From Bradyrhizobium cosmicum (lineage in GTDB: Bacteria; Pseudomonadota; Alphaproteobacteria; Rhizobiales; Xanthobacteraceae), in NCBI RefSeq assembly GCF_007290395.2, contig NZ_CP041656.2, positions 124,001 through 188,000 on the forward strand: 64,000 bases of DNA, given 5' to 3'. Positions 1 through 8,197 of this stretch are shown here, piece by piece; positions within the stretch are counted from its first letter, which is position 1, and each line of letters begins with the position of its first letter. Both the position numbers and the translations under genes were made by a program. Under the pieces are notes generated by a model that saw only the letters and a program-made list of their open reading frames with translations, was not told the DNA's origin and searched no databases.

Positions 1-2
1 CC

Positions 3-173
3 CAGGACGAGCAGCGAATCGCCGCCACACCGGGCGAGCTGCCGCCCGGCGAGGTCATCGTCCGCGTTCCCGGAACCGAGGCCCCCGCCATCGGCGCGAA
101 AATCCGCGTCGCAGCGGTACGGGCGAAGCTGCATCTGTTCAGCGGCGACGGGCGGACGCGAATCGAGGCCTGA
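3..173 (+). CDS. ABC transporter ATP-binding protein, C-terminal fragment
   Basis: Only the last 56 codons are in the window; the frame is open to the left edge and ends in TGA. The residues visible (a stretch near [17 protein letters not shown], then SGDGRTRI) resemble the C-terminal TOBE/OB regulatory domain of MalK/UgpC-type import ATPases, which sits behind the nucleotide-binding domain and modulates transport. The Walker and signature motifs are outside the window, so the substrate cannot be inferred. It is followed by a hairpin that could terminate it. The fold assignment rests on this short tail only. Confidence 0.6.
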   Translation, partial: QDEQRIAATPGELPPGEVIVRVPGTEAPAIGAKIRVAAVRAKLHLFSGDGRTRIEA

Positions 174-206
174 CCGCCTCGGCAGGGGCTCTTCGATCAA
201 ACGGCG

Positions 207-247
207 CGAAAACAACCCCATGCACAGTAGACGGGGTGCTGTTTTCG
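207..247 (+). terminator. Putative terminator hairpin after the ABC ATPase
   Basis: An 8-bp arm CGAAAACA (207-214) pairs with TGTTTTCG (240-247), with an inner CCCC/GGGG stem after a small asymmetry. No clean T-run follows, apart from the TTTT inside the right arm, so termination efficiency is uncertain. Confidence 0.4.
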
Positions 248-328
248 TTGGGATAAATCGCGCGGCGAACTCGCCGGGCTCCGGACTGCGGCGATCGTCA
301 ATGGCCCATCCACAGCCCCCGCTACGTC

Positions 329-357
329 CTTGAACCGACACGGGGATATGCCCATAT
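329..357 (+). promoter_or_regulatory. Heat-shock (sigma-32-type) promoter of hsp20
   Basis: CTTGAA at 329-334 and CCCATAT at 351-357 are separated by 16 nt, close to the sigma-32 consensus (CTTGAA, then CCCCATnT). Transcription would start near 364-366, giving a leader of about 60 nt that contains the thermometer. No other gene lies between this site and hsp20. Confidence 0.65.
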
Positions 358-363
358 TGCTGA

Positions 364-424
364 TCAAGGGGTGCCTCTATGGGCCCTGAAATGCCAAAGT
401 CGCTTCGAGAGGACTTTGTAAACT
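364..424 (+). promoter_or_regulatory. ROSE-type RNA thermometer in the hsp20 leader
   Basis: The last hairpin spans 395-418. CAAAGUC (395-401) pairs with GACUUUG (412-418). Inside it, the ROSE signature UCGCU (400-404) faces the Shine-Dalgarno AGGA (410-413), leaving G402 unpaired as in known ROSE elements (motif U-Y-G-C-U). The SD is thus buried at low temperature and lies 11 nt before the ATG at 425. A weaker upstream stem is formed by AGGG and CCCU around 367-388. ROSE elements are established regulators of small heat-shock genes in Bradyrhizobium; assignment here is from the motif and geometry. Confidence 0.75.
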
Positions 425-850
425 ATGTCTCGTGTTCCTACGTTATCCAGTCCGTTCCTTCTGGGCTTCGATGAGATCGAGCGCGTGCTCGATCGCGTCG
501 TCAAAGGCGCCGACGGTTATCCGCCCTATAATATCGAGCGGTGCGACCGATCTGACGGCCAGCCCGAGCGGCTGCGGATCACGCTGGCGGTCGCCGGATT
601 CACCCGCGATCAACTCGATGTTACCATTGAGGAAAACCAGCTCGTCATTCGCGGGCGTCAGCAGGACGACAAGACCCGGCAATACATCCATCGCGGCATC
701 GCCGCGCGCCACTTCCAGCGCACCTTCGTGCTGGCGGAAGGGATGCTGGTGCTGGGTGCGGATCTGAAGAACGGGCTGCTGTCGGTCGATCTTGCCCGGC
801 CTGAACCGGAGAGGATCGTTAAGACAATCGCTATCAATGAGCACGAATAA
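425..850 (+). CDS. Small heat shock protein, Hsp20/alpha-crystallin family
   Basis: A 141-residue cytosolic chaperone that would hold unfolding proteins for later refolding by DnaK. The protein has the IbpA-like alphaproteobacterial layout: an N-terminal segment (PFLLGFDEIERVLDRV), an alpha-crystallin beta-sandwich from about residue 35 to 125 with typical strands (ITLAVAGFTRDQLDVTIEEN, ADLKNGLLSVDLARPEPE), and a short C-terminal tail. The ATG at 425 fits the thermometer-embedded SD at 410-413. It is followed 51 nt later by a DUF1150 gene in the same direction, probably cotranscribed. Regulation is inferred to be sigma-32 transcription plus ROSE-controlled translation. Confidence 0.93.
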   Translation: MSRVPTLSSPFLLGFDEIERVLDRVVKGADGYPPYNIERCDRSDGQPERLRITLAVAGFTRDQLDVTIEENQLVIRGRQQDDKTRQYIHRGIAARHFQRTFVLAEGMLVLGADLKNGLLSVDLARPEPERIVKTIAINEHE

Positions 851-901
851 TGGAACGAGTAGCGGACTCGACCGCTTAGTTTCTGTGAAGGAGTCGAGAC
901 C

Positions 902-1174
902 ATGAGTGAAGGTCACGTTGCGTTCGAATACGAAGCCAAGAATGTCTCTCCGGAGACGCTGGCAACTCTCGGCGAAGGCCATATCGCCTATGTGAAGCAG
1001 ATCCGCTCGGAAGACGTGCCGGGCCTGTTTCCCGAAGCGCCGAAAATCGCGCCGGGCCTCAAGCTCTTCGCGCTCCACGCCGCCGACGGCACGCCGATCA
1101 TGCTGACCGACAGCCGCGAAGCCGCGGTCGCCAACGCCTGGAGCAACGAGCTGCAAGCGGTGAGCGTGCACTGA
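902..1174 (+). CDS. DUF1150 family protein
   Basis: A 90-residue protein resembling the DUF1150 family, which is common next to hsp20 genes in alphaproteobacteria; its function is unknown. The sequence has a central segment (EDVPGLFPEAPKIAPGLKLF) and a C-terminal AREAAVANAW-like motif. No signal peptide or membrane segment is present. SD-like GGAG at about 890 precedes the ATG at 902. The 51-nt distance from hsp20 and the terminator just after the gene make a two-gene heat-shock unit likely. Confidence 0.8.
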   Translation: MSEGHVAFEYEAKNVSPETLATLGEGHIAYVKQIRSEDVPGLFPEAPKIAPGLKLFALHAADGTPIMLTDSREAAVANAWSNELQAVSVH

Positions 1175-1206
1175 GCGCGCGCACGTCGCAGGGATAGAGA
1201 TTCAAG

Positions 1207-1246
1207 CGGGCATGCCTTTGTGTGAAGGCGTGCCCGTTTTATTTTT
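1207..1246 (+). terminator. Rho-independent terminator of the hsp20-DUF1150 unit
   Basis: CGGGCATGCCTT (1207-1218) and AAGGCGTGCCCG (1225-1236) form a GC-rich stem with a 6-nt loop and one mismatch, followed by TTTTATTTTT. Confidence 0.85.
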
Positions 1247-1271
1247 GGATGATGGATCGTCTCACGCTTCG

Positions 1272-1357
1272 CGTCATTGCGAGCGCAGCGAAGCAATCCA
1301 GAATCTTTCCGCGGCGAGACTCTGGATTGCTTCGTCGCTTCGCTCCTCGCAATGACG
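1272..1357. repeat. Intergenic palindromic repeat, family A
   Basis: A long inverted repeat: the left arm begins CGTCATTGCGAG, the right arm ends CTCGCAATGACG, and both carry an AAGCAATCCAGA block. The transcript would fold into one long hairpin. It is of the type scattered between genes in Bradyrhizobium. Confidence 0.75.
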
Positions 1358-1470
1358 GAGTGTAAGGCTGCAGCGCGCCACTACTCTCGGGTCGGGACGC
1401 GGCGCAACGCGCATGCGTTGCTGCGCAGAGCAGGGACCTAGAAGTGATACGGGAAGACGCGGTGACATGG

Positions 1471-1520
1471 GCCCCGGCTCTGCAGCGCATCGCTTGAGAA
1501 GCGCTGCGCTGCGTCCGGGG
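1471..1520. repeat. Intergenic palindromic repeat, family B
   Basis: Arms GCCCCGGCTCTGCAGCGCA and GCGCTGCGTCCGGGG flank CGCTTGAGAAGCG. With the family A element and the terminator it fills most of the 390-nt gap between the DUF1150 gene and ptsN. I see no small gene in this gap. Confidence 0.5.
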
Positions 1521-1564
1521 CACGAAAGCGAGATGCAGCACGCGCTTTCGCAGTCAGCGCGAGA

Positions 1565-2026
1565 TTACGCCGCGGTCGCCGGAGGCAATGCCAGCACCGA
1601 ATAGATCGCCTGGGCGTCGCGCGAGGCGCGGAGCTTCTTGGCGATGTCCTGGTCGCGCAAGAGGCGGGCGATGCGGGCGAGGGCCTTGAGGTGGTCGGCG
1701 CCGGCGCCTTCGGGGGCGAGCAGCAGGAAGACGAGATCGACCGGCTGGCCGTCCATCGCCTCGAAATCGATCGGGCGATCGAGACGCGCGAACAGGCCGA
1801 AGATCTTTTCCAGCTTCGGCAGCTTGCCGTGAGGAATGGCGACGCCGTAGCCGACCGCGGTGGTGCCGAGCTTCTCACGCTGCAGCAGCACCTCGAACAC
1901 CGAGCGCTCGTTCTGTCCGGTCAGCTCGGCAGCCCTGGCCGCCAGCTCCTGGAGCGCCTGCTTCTTGCTGTTGACCTTTAATGCAGGGAGAATCGCCTCG
2001 GGCGCGACCAGATCGGTAATCGGCAT
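1565..2026 (-). CDS. ptsN: Nitrogen-PTS EIIA component
   Basis: A 153-residue cytosolic EIIA-Ntr domain, phosphorylated by NPr in the regulatory phosphotransfer chain that links nitrogen and carbon state to K+ transport and other targets. The acceptor histidine is H66 in GYGVAIPHGKL, the typical motif. Length is normal for the family. It is the last gene of the lpt-rpoN-hpf-ptsN block, a standard alphaproteobacterial order. The 230-nt spacer to hpf is longer than elsewhere in the block, so it may also have its own promoter; I cannot point to a convincing one. Confidence 0.95.
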   Translation of the reverse strand: MPITDLVAPEAILPALKVNSKKQALQELAARAAELTGQNERSVFEVLLQREKLGTTAVGYGVAIPHGKLPKLEKIFGLFARLDRPIDFEAMDGQPVDLVFLLLAPEGAGADHLKALARIARLLRDQDIAKKLRASRDAQAIYSVLALPPATAA

Positions 2027-2256
2027 GGATGGTTTCCGAGGTGAATTAAACCGTCAGGTTCCGAATTGGCCTGCTCAGTCGAACTGAGCCGGGCCGGCGT
2101 CAAGAAGGTGAAGCAGGAGGAGGACTTAGCCCAAGTCCCGTTAGGTCCTGATGTGGGGCGCTTCTACTCCAACGCAATCCCGGTGCCAACTCCCGCGTGC
2201 GGCTTTGCCACGGCCATTATTAAGGGCTGCGGATCGTACGGGGTGGTGTTCCGGCC

Positions 2257-2877
2257 TTAACCGCCCGACTTGCCATCCGCCTGGTCTGTTTTGGCTCCGG
2301 GCGGATCGATCCAGCCCACATTGCCGTCGGCCCGGCGGTAGATGATGTTCACCCGGCCGCTGGAACCATGCTGGAATACCAGGCAGGGTGCCCCGCTGAG
2401 GTCGAGTTCCATGACGGCCTCGCTGACCGACAGCTGCTTCAGGGAGGTGGTGGCCTCGGCGATGATCACGGGGCTGTAGCCGGTGACCTCCTCCTCGTCC
2501 TCACCCTCGCCTGGGGCTTCCAGCACGTAGCTCGTCGCGTCCATGGCGGCGAGCGCGGCGGAGGCGACATGGGCCTTTCGGGCCGAGCGGTCCTTGAGCC
2601 GGCTCTTGTAGCGCTTGAGCCGCCTCTCGATCATCACCAGGGCCTGGTCGGCGCTGGCATAGGCGTCCGCCGCGTTCGAATCGGCCTCCAGCGTGATCCC
2701 CGAATCGAGATGCAGGGCACAGTCGGTGCGGAAGCCGAAGCCGTCCTTGCTGAGCGTGATGTGGCCGGAATAATTGCCGTCGAAATATTTGCGCAGGACC
2801 TCTTCAGTCCGGTCGGAGACGCGGCCGCGCAGGGCCTCGCCGACGCTGACGCTCTTGCCCGAAACCCGAAGAGTCAT
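2257..2877 (-). CDS. hpf: Ribosome hibernation-promoting factor, long form
   Basis: A 206-residue long-form HPF: N-terminal S30AE/YfiA domain (about residues 1-100, beginning MTLRVSGKSVSVGEALRGRV), an acidic linker (GEGEDEEE), and the C-terminal dimerisation domain (about 145-195, with KQLSVSEAVMELDLSG and GNVGWIDPP). It dimerises ribosomes into inactive 100S particles in stationary phase. The frame is open 28 codons further upstream, but the family start is the ATG at 2875-2877. It lies 84 nt downstream of rpoN, in the same direction. Confidence 0.95.
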   Translation of the reverse strand: MTLRVSGKSVSVGEALRGRVSDRTEEVLRKYFDGNYSGHITLSKDGFGFRTDCALHLDSGITLEADSNAADAYASADQALVMIERRLKRYKSRLKDRSARKAHVASAALAAMDATSYVLEAPGEGEDEEEVTGYSPVIIAEATTSLKQLSVSEAVMELDLSGAPCLVFQHGSSGRVNIIYRRADGNVGWIDPPGAKTDQADGKSGG

Positions 2878-2961
2878 GTGATGCCTCGCTTGGTTTGATC
2901 GCCTAGCTTGGATCGGTCGCGATAGGGGGGATGAGAGTAGCGCGATTTCGCGCCAGCGCAA

Positions 2962-4584
2962 TCAGGCCGGCTCGGTGTTGCGGGAGCGATCGGACATTGC
3001 GGTGGAGATGACGTTACCAAGAGCGCTCTGCTTGTCGCGGCGGCGTTGCACCGAGGACGGAATGCGCATGGCTTCGCGGTACTTCGCGACCGTGCGGCGG
3101 GCAATATCAATGCCCGAGGCCCGCAACCGTTCCACGATGGTGTCATCCGACAGGATCGCGGCCGGCGCTTCCGAATCGATCAGTTGCTTGATGTGGTGAC
3201 GCACGGCTTCGGCCGAATGCGCCTCGCCGCCGTCGGCCGAGGCGATCGACGCCGTGAAGAAATATTTCAACTCGAATGTGCCGCGATTTGTCGCCATGTA
3301 TTTGTTGGCGGTGACGCGCGACACCGTGGATTCGTGCATCTGGATGGCGTCGGCGACGGCCTTCAGATTCAGTGGCCGCAGGTGCGCCACGCCGTGCGTG
3401 AAGAAGCCGTCCTGCTGGCGCACGATCTCGGTTGCAACTTTCAGGATGGTGCGGGCGCGCTGGTCGAGCGCGCGCACCAGCCAGGTCGCGTTCTGCAGCG
3501 CGTCGGTGAAATAGGATTTGTCGCCGTCCTTGCCGATCTTCTTCGACAGCTCGGAATAGTAGGTCTGGTTGACCAGCACGCGCGGCAAGGTGTCGCTGTT
3601 GAGCTCGACATGCCAGCCGCCGTCGGGACCCGGGCGGACGTAGACGTCGGGCACCATGGTCTGGAGCCGCGCCGTGCCGAACTTCATGCCGGGCTTGGGA
3701 TTGAGGCGGCGGATCTCGCCGATCATGTCGGCGATGTCCTCGTCGTCGACGCCGCAGATCTTGCGCAGGCCGGCGATGTCACGCTTGGCAAGCAGATCGA
3801 GATGCTCGACGAGGGCCTGCATCGCGGGGTCGTAACGGTCGAGCTCGCGAAGCTGGATCGCCAGGCATTCACTCAAATTGCGTGCGCAGACGCCGGGAGG
3901 ATCGAATTTCTGCAGCACCGCGAGGACGTCGTCGACGGCCTGCTGCGATGCACCAAGGCGCTCCGCGGCCTGGCCGAGATCGGGCGGCAGGTAGCCGGCC
4001 TCGTCGACGAGGTCGATCAGGTACTGGCCGATCATCCGCTGCGCCGGCCCGGCAAAGGCCACCGCGAGCTGCTCGGCGAGATGGTCGCCAAGCGTTGTCT
4101 CGGCTGCGACAAAAGCTTCAAGATTGTAGTCTTCGTCACCGGAAGCACCGCCGCCCCATTCCGTATAGGTGGTCGGCGCGGCGTCCTGCGCGGTGCGAGC
4201 TGCGGCCTCGGCCGGCTCCTCGGAGAAAACGTTGTCCAGGCCCGTGTCCAGGGTCTGCTCGATCTCGGCGCGGGTGCCGAGATCCTTGCTCATCCATTCT
4301 TCCTGGCCCGGCTCGAACGCCTCGCCCGGACCGCCGCCCGGCTCGTCGCTGCCACCGCCGCCGAAATCGTCGTGATCCCCGTACTGGCCGGCCTCGGCCG
4401 GCGCTTCACCCGCAGGGGGCTCGTCGTTGGCCCGTTCCAGCAGCGGGTTTCGCTCGAGTTCCTCTTCCACGAAGGTCGTGAGATCGAGATTGGACAGCTG
4501 CAGCAGCTTGATCGCCTGCATCAGCTGCGGCGTCATGACCAGCGACTGCGATTGTCGGAACTCTAATCTCTGCGTGAGCGCCAT
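2962..4584 (-). CDS. rpoN: RNA polymerase sigma-54 factor
   Basis: A 540-residue sigma-54 that directs RNA polymerase to -24/-12 promoters and needs enhancer-binding activators such as NifA and NtrC. The glutamine/leucine-rich region I is visible (MALTQRLEFRQSQSLVMTPQ, then QLMQAIKLLQLSNLDL), followed by an acidic region II (residues about 60-130), the core-binding region, the helix-turn-helix, and the diagnostic RpoN box ARRTVAKYRE near the C-terminus. B. japonicum has two rpoN genes; this copy has the conserved lptB-rpoN-hpf-ptsN context, but I do not assign rpoN1 or rpoN2. No strong SD precedes the ATG. A -24/-12-like element overlaps the leader (see 4588-4602). Confidence 0.97.
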   Translation of the reverse strand: MALTQRLEFRQSQSLVMTPQLMQAIKLLQLSNLDLTTFVEEELERNPLLERANDEPPAGEAPAEAGQYGDHDDFGGGGSDEPGGGPGEAFEPGQEEWMSKDLGTRAEIEQTLDTGLDNVFSEEPAEAAARTAQDAAPTTYTEWGGGASGDEDYNLEAFVAAETTLGDHLAEQLAVAFAGPAQRMIGQYLIDLVDEAGYLPPDLGQAAERLGASQQAVDDVLAVLQKFDPPGVCARNLSECLAIQLRELDRYDPAMQALVEHLDLLAKRDIAGLRKICGVDDEDIADMIGEIRRLNPKPGMKFGTARLQTMVPDVYVRPGPDGGWHVELNSDTLPRVLVNQTYYSELSKKIGKDGDKSYFTDALQNATWLVRALDQRARTILKVATEIVRQQDGFFTHGVAHLRPLNLKAVADAIQMHESTVSRVTANKYMATNRGTFELKYFFTASIASADGGEAHSAEAVRHHIKQLIDSEAPAAILSDDTIVERLRASGIDIARRTVAKYREAMRIPSSVQRRRDKQSALGNVISTAMSDRSRNTEPA

Positions 4585-4587
4585 GAA

Positions 4588-4602
4588 GCAAGAACCGATC
4601 CC
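4588..4602 (-). promoter_or_regulatory. Possible sigma-54 recognition element at the rpoN start
   Basis: Read on the minus strand: GGGATCG, then GTTC, then TTGCT, against the consensus TGGCACG-N4-TTGCA/T. The -24 GG, the CG at the end of the first half and the whole TTGCT match with correct spacing. It ends only 3 nt before the rpoN ATG, so any transcript started here would lack the start codon. Holoenzyme bound here could instead block translation-competent transcription, which would fit negative autoregulation. This is an inference from one match. Confidence 0.35.
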
Positions 4603-4674
4603 AAAAGTTGGTCCGATTTTTGCTTATCCTAGTCTGAGCCCGATGTACACGCCTTGACGAAACGCAAAAAAGGG

Positions 4675-5661
4675 CTAGAGGCGGAATTCCTCGCCAAGGT
4701 AAAGGCGGCGAACGTCCGGATCCGCGACGATCTCATCCGGACTGCCCTCGGTCAAGATTTCCCCGGCATAGACGATATAGGCACGGTCGGTGAGGCCGAG
4801 CGTCTCGCGCACATTGTGGTCGGTGATCAGCACGCCGATGCCGCGATTGGTGAGGTGGCGGACGAGATCCTGAATGTCGCCGACGGCGATCGGATCGATG
4901 CCTGCGAAGGGCTCGTCGAGCAGCATGTAGTTCGGACGCGTCGCCAGCGCGCGCGCGATCTCGACGCGGCGGCGCTCACCGCCTGACAGTGCGATCGAGG
5001 GCGATTTCCGCAGGCGCGTGATGTTGAATTCGTCGAGCAGCGAATCGAGTTGCTTCTCGCGCTGCTTGCGCGAGGGCTCGACCACTTCGAGCACGGCGCG
5101 GATGTTCTGCTCGACCGTGAGGCCACGGAAGATCGAGGCTTCCTGCGGCAGATAGCCGATGCCGAGCCGGGCGCGCTGATACATCGGCAGCTTGGTGACG
5201 TCGTGGCCGTCGAGCTCGATCGCGCCGCGATCGGGCTTGATCAGGCCGGTGATCATATAAAACACGGTGGTCTTGCCGGCGCCGTTCGGGCCGAGCAGAC
5301 CGACCGCTTCGCCGCGGCGCACATAGATGCTGACGCCGCGCACCACCTGGCGGCTGCCGAAACTCTTTTCCACGCTATGCACAGCCAGGAAGCCCGGCCG
5401 CTTCAGCAACTGCGGCCCGCCGGCGCCGTTGGACCGGCTGGCGGCCCTGACGGGCTGAGGCGCCTGGGCCCGCGGCGGCTCCGCCTGGAACTGGTCGGGC
5501 GCATGCATCGGCTGGTCACGGGCGATCGGCGGCGCGTCCCTGACAGGGCTGGCCACGAGACCGCCGATGCCGTCACCGAGCGCGGTGATGTCCTGACGCG
5601 CAAATCCTTGCCGGCCGCGTTTGGCGGGGCGCCGACGGAACATGCTGAAAAGATCGACCAT
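4675..5661 (-). CDS. lptB: LPS export ABC transporter ATP-binding protein
   Basis: The ATPase of the LptB2FGC complex, which extracts LPS from the inner membrane. Motifs: Walker [10 protein letters not shown] (124-132), Q-loop in YLPQEASIF (about 170-178), signature LSGGERRR (225-232), Walker [13 protein letters not shown] (245-256) and the H-loop in LITDHNVRE. At 328 residues it is about 85 longer than the usual 240-residue LptB. The excess is an N-terminal proline/arginine-rich tail ([24 protein letters not shown]) with no domain that I recognise. It lies between lptA and rpoN on the minus strand, the canonical operon. Confidence 0.95.
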   Translation of the reverse strand: MVDLFSMFRRRPAKRGRQGFARQDITALGDGIGGLVASPVRDAPPIARDQPMHAPDQFQAEPPRAQAPQPVRAASRSNGAGGPQLLKRPGFLAVHSVEKSFGSRQVVRGVSIYVRRGEAVGLLGPNGAGKTTVFYMITGLIKPDRGAIELDGHDVTKLPMYQRARLGIGYLPQEASIFRGLTVEQNIRAVLEVVEPSRKQREKQLDSLLDEFNITRLRKSPSIALSGGERRRVEIARALATRPNYMLLDEPFAGIDPIAVGDIQDLVRHLTNRGIGVLITDHNVRETLGLTDRAYIVYAGEILTEGSPDEIVADPDVRRLYLGEEFRL

Positions 5662-5884
5662 CCCCGCCTTCTAGCTTTGCGCGGTGCTCGCGCGACCTGC
5701 CGCGGCGGCTACACGATTCGCCGACGCAGCCTGAGTGAACGGATGTCTCATGCCCAGTGAAACACGCCCGAAAAGCGGCAAAGCCCGCTTCGAAAGCCCT
5801 GTGCGGTAAATACAGTCTCGCCGGGCAAGCTTCAACCTCGGATCGGGAGAACCTGCCCCAAGTCGTTGAATTCGCTTTCCGAAT

Positions 5885-6601
5885 TTACTTTTGTTTGGCT
5901 GCGCCAGGCAGTTGCAGAGGCGGAGCTGGGGCGGGCTTGCCCGGACCACCTGGCCCGCAATCGCTGCCGCCACCCTGCGGCAGCAGCGCCTGCACCCTGC
6001 CGCTGTCGGATTCCACCCGCGACACGCCTGTCGTCATGTCGACCATCAGCCGGTCGCCGCGCAGCACGTTCTTGCACTGCGTCAGGACCACGCCGCCGAG
6101 CATGGTGATGAGATTGGTCTTGGTGTCGAACACGGCGGTCTCGCCCGTCACCACCTGGTCCTTCTGGGTGACCACGACATTGCCGCGCGCCTCCAGCCGC
6201 TTGATCGAGGAGCTGCCGCCCGGGCCCGGCTGCGCCGATTGCATCGGAGCCGTCTTCGCGCCCTTTGCCGGGGCGGCCGCGGGCTGCGGCGCGGCGGGCT
6301 TGTCGCCGCCCGATTCGTAGAACACCACCAGCGTCTTCGAGGTCATGGTGGTGTCGCCCTGGATGACCTTCACGTTGCCGGAGAAGGTCGCCTCCTTCTT
6401 CTTGTCGCGCATCTCGAGCGAAGCGGCCTCGATCTGGATCGGCTGATCGCGGTTCTGCGAAAAGCCCTGCATCGCATTGGGCACGCCCTGCATGGAGCCT
6501 TGCGCGCGCGCCGAGCCCGTTGCGAGCAGCACGAGGCTGACGACGAGCGCGACATGGCCGATACCAGCGCCGCGCGGAAAAGGCTTCATCATGAAAATCA
6601 T
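5885..6601 (-). CDS. lptA: LPS transport periplasmic protein LptA
   Basis: A 238-residue periplasmic OstA-domain protein that bridges LptC and the outer-membrane LptD for LPS transport. The N-terminal signal peptide is clear (GHVALVVSLVLLATGSARAQ). The OstA/LptA domain follows (QPIQIEAASLEMRDKKKEAT, FSGNVKVIQGDTTMTS) with a Pro/Ala-rich insertion around residues 145-165. The first ATG overlaps the lptC stop as ATGA; a second ATG four codons on (MKPFPRGAG) could be the real start. Translation is probably coupled to lptC. Confidence 0.93.
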   Translation of the reverse strand: MIFMMKPFPRGAGIGHVALVVSLVLLATGSARAQGSMQGVPNAMQGFSQNRDQPIQIEAASLEMRDKKKEATFSGNVKVIQGDTTMTSKTLVVFYESGGDKPAAPQPAAAPAKGAKTAPMQSAQPGPGGSSSIKRLEARGNVVVTQKDQVVTGETAVFDTKTNLITMLGGVVLTQCKNVLRGDRLMVDMTTGVSRVESDSGRVQALLPQGGGSDCGPGGPGKPAPAPPLQLPGAAKQK

Positions 6602-7323
6602 CTTGAATTGGCAGACTTGTTCTGTGGCGTGCGTGTCTTCGCCGGCTGTGCGGGCTCGGCCGGTGCAGGCTGAGCAGCGGGGTCGTCCAGCTTGTCCAGA
6701 TGCATCACCACATTGCCTTCGAAACGAATGACATCGCCGCCTTCCGTGATGCGCAGCCGATCGGCGGTCAGCGTGCCGTTGGTCAGCTTGACGTCGACAT
6801 GTTCATCCGACGAGACCGTGCCCTTGCCCATGTCGACGAAGGCCGAGTTCAGCCGCGCCTCGTAGCCGGACGAGGTGCGCAGGAAGATGTCCTTGTGCAG
6901 GTCGAGCTGCTGCTGCTTGTTGTCGAAGCGGCCATTGCGGGCGTCGAGCAGCAGGGTGGATTTGTCTTCCATCAGCACCTTCGAGCGCAGGTCGGCGAGA
7001 TCGACATGGTCGGGATCGGTGATGTCCTGTGTCGCGGTCTTGGCCCAGAGCTCGTAGGGCCGCTGGTCCGGTGTGAAGCCGGACATGTGCGGCGATTCCA
7101 TCGTGATCTTGGTGCCTGTCACCACGAGGTTTCCCGCATCGAGCTTCACGGGGATCTGGAAGGGATTGAGGAAGGTCGAGACGGCAACAATCGCGGCCAT
7201 GGACGCGGCCACCGTCACCGGCACCGCAACGCGCAGAATCCGGACCAGGCGGCTGTGGCGCGCCGCGCTGGCGAACTTCGCCGCAAGCGCGGCGTCGTAG
7301 GTTGGAAACTGGGCCGAATTCAC
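6598..7323 (-). CDS. lptC: LPS export system protein LptC
   Basis: A 241-residue bitopic inner-membrane protein of the Lpt bridge. A single N-terminal transmembrane helix is visible at about residues 29-51 (LRVAVPVTVAASMAAIVAV), and the rest is the periplasmic OstA-like domain (TGTKITMESPHMSGFTPDQ). It is first in the lptC-lptA-lptB-rpoN direction, and its stop overlaps the lptA start. The 142-nt gap to the upstream rnd gene is large enough for a promoter, but I did not find a convincing one. Confidence 0.92.
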   Translation of the reverse strand: MNSAQFPTYDAALAAKFASAARHSRLVRILRVAVPVTVAASMAAIVAVSTFLNPFQIPVKLDAGNLVVTGTKITMESPHMSGFTPDQRPYELWAKTATQDITDPDHVDLADLRSKVLMEDKSTLLLDARNGRFDNKQQQLDLHKDIFLRTSSGYEARLNSAFVDMGKGTVSSDEHVDVKLTNGTLTADRLRITEGGDVIRFEGNVVMHLDKLDDPAAQPAPAEPAQPAKTRTPQNKSANSR

Positions 7324-7465
7324 CGCTGCTCCAGGGTGTCGCTCGCCTTTGCGAGGCGATGGTGCCTCATTGTACCCGCGACCCGCGCAATATGCAGCCG
7401 CGACAGGCCGTTACGAAAGTGACCGAAACGGGGCGGCTGGCCCACCCTAACCGCCGGATGAGGGC

Positions 7466-8080
7466 TCAGGAATGCGCGAAAATGTCCTCTTCCTCCCAGC
7501 CCTGCAGGTCGAGCAGGCAGCGGGTCGGCAGGAAGTCGAAACAGGCCTTGGCCAGCGCGGTGCGGCCTTCCCGGACCAGCATGGCATCGAGCCGCTCGCG
7601 CAGGGCGTGCAGATGCAGCACGTCGGAGGCGGCGTAGGCGAGCTGCGGCTCGGTCAGGCTGTCGGAACCCCAGTCGCTGGATTGCTGCTGCTTGGAGAGG
7701 TCGACGTTGAGCACCTCGCGCACGAGGTCCTTGAGGCCATGGCGGTCGGTATAGGTGCGGACGAGGCGCGAGGCGATCTTGGTGCAGTAGATCGGCCCGG
7801 TCATGACGCCGAAGGTCTGGTACAGCACCGCAACGTCGAACCGCGCAAAGTGGAAGATCTTGGTGATCGCTGGATTGGCCAGCAGCGCCTTCAGGTTCGG
7901 CGCGTCGGTGTGACCCTGGGGAATCTGCACCACGTCGGCGCTGCCGTCGCCGGGAGAGAGCTGCACCACGCAGAGCCGGTCGCGGTGCGGGTTCAGCCCC
8001 ATGGTCTCGGTGTCGATCGCCACCGCATTGGTGTAGCGGGACAGGTCGGGCAAATCGCCGCGATGCAGGCGTACGGTCAT
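7466..8080 (-). CDS. rnd: Ribonuclease D-type 3'-5' exonuclease
   Basis: A 204-residue DEDDy exonuclease domain with no HRDC domains, the short form common in alphaproteobacteria. Catalytic motifs: ExoI DTETMGL (D23, E25), ExoII in the FHFARFDVAVL segment, and ExoIII YAASDVLHL (Y and D). It probably trims 3' ends of tRNA or other small RNAs. The frame is open to 8170, but homology begins at the ATG at 8078-8080 (MTVRLHRGDLPDLSRY). It precedes lptC on the same strand. Confidence 0.9.
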   Translation of the reverse strand: MTVRLHRGDLPDLSRYTNAVAIDTETMGLNPHRDRLCVVQLSPGDGSADVVQIPQGHTDAPNLKALLANPAITKIFHFARFDVAVLYQTFGVMTGPIYCTKIASRLVRTYTDRHGLKDLVREVLNVDLSKQQQSSDWGSDSLTEPQLAYAASDVLHLHALRERLDAMLVREGRTALAKACFDFLPTRCLLDLQGWEEEDIFAHS

Positions 8081-8197
8081 GCGTGTCAAAACCTCGGGTG
8101 GAATTGGTCTGTCGGCATCATAGGCTAACCGGATCGCCCGCGATGTAGCCACTGGCGGCGGCCCGCGCAAGCGCCGGCTGTTCTCCGCCGGGCGCGG

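Noticed and set aside
3046..4566. A 506-codon open frame antisense to rpoN
   Set aside because: It is a frame shadow of the high-GC rpoN sequence; residues are low-complexity (Arg/Gly/Asp-rich) and no start context or domain is present.
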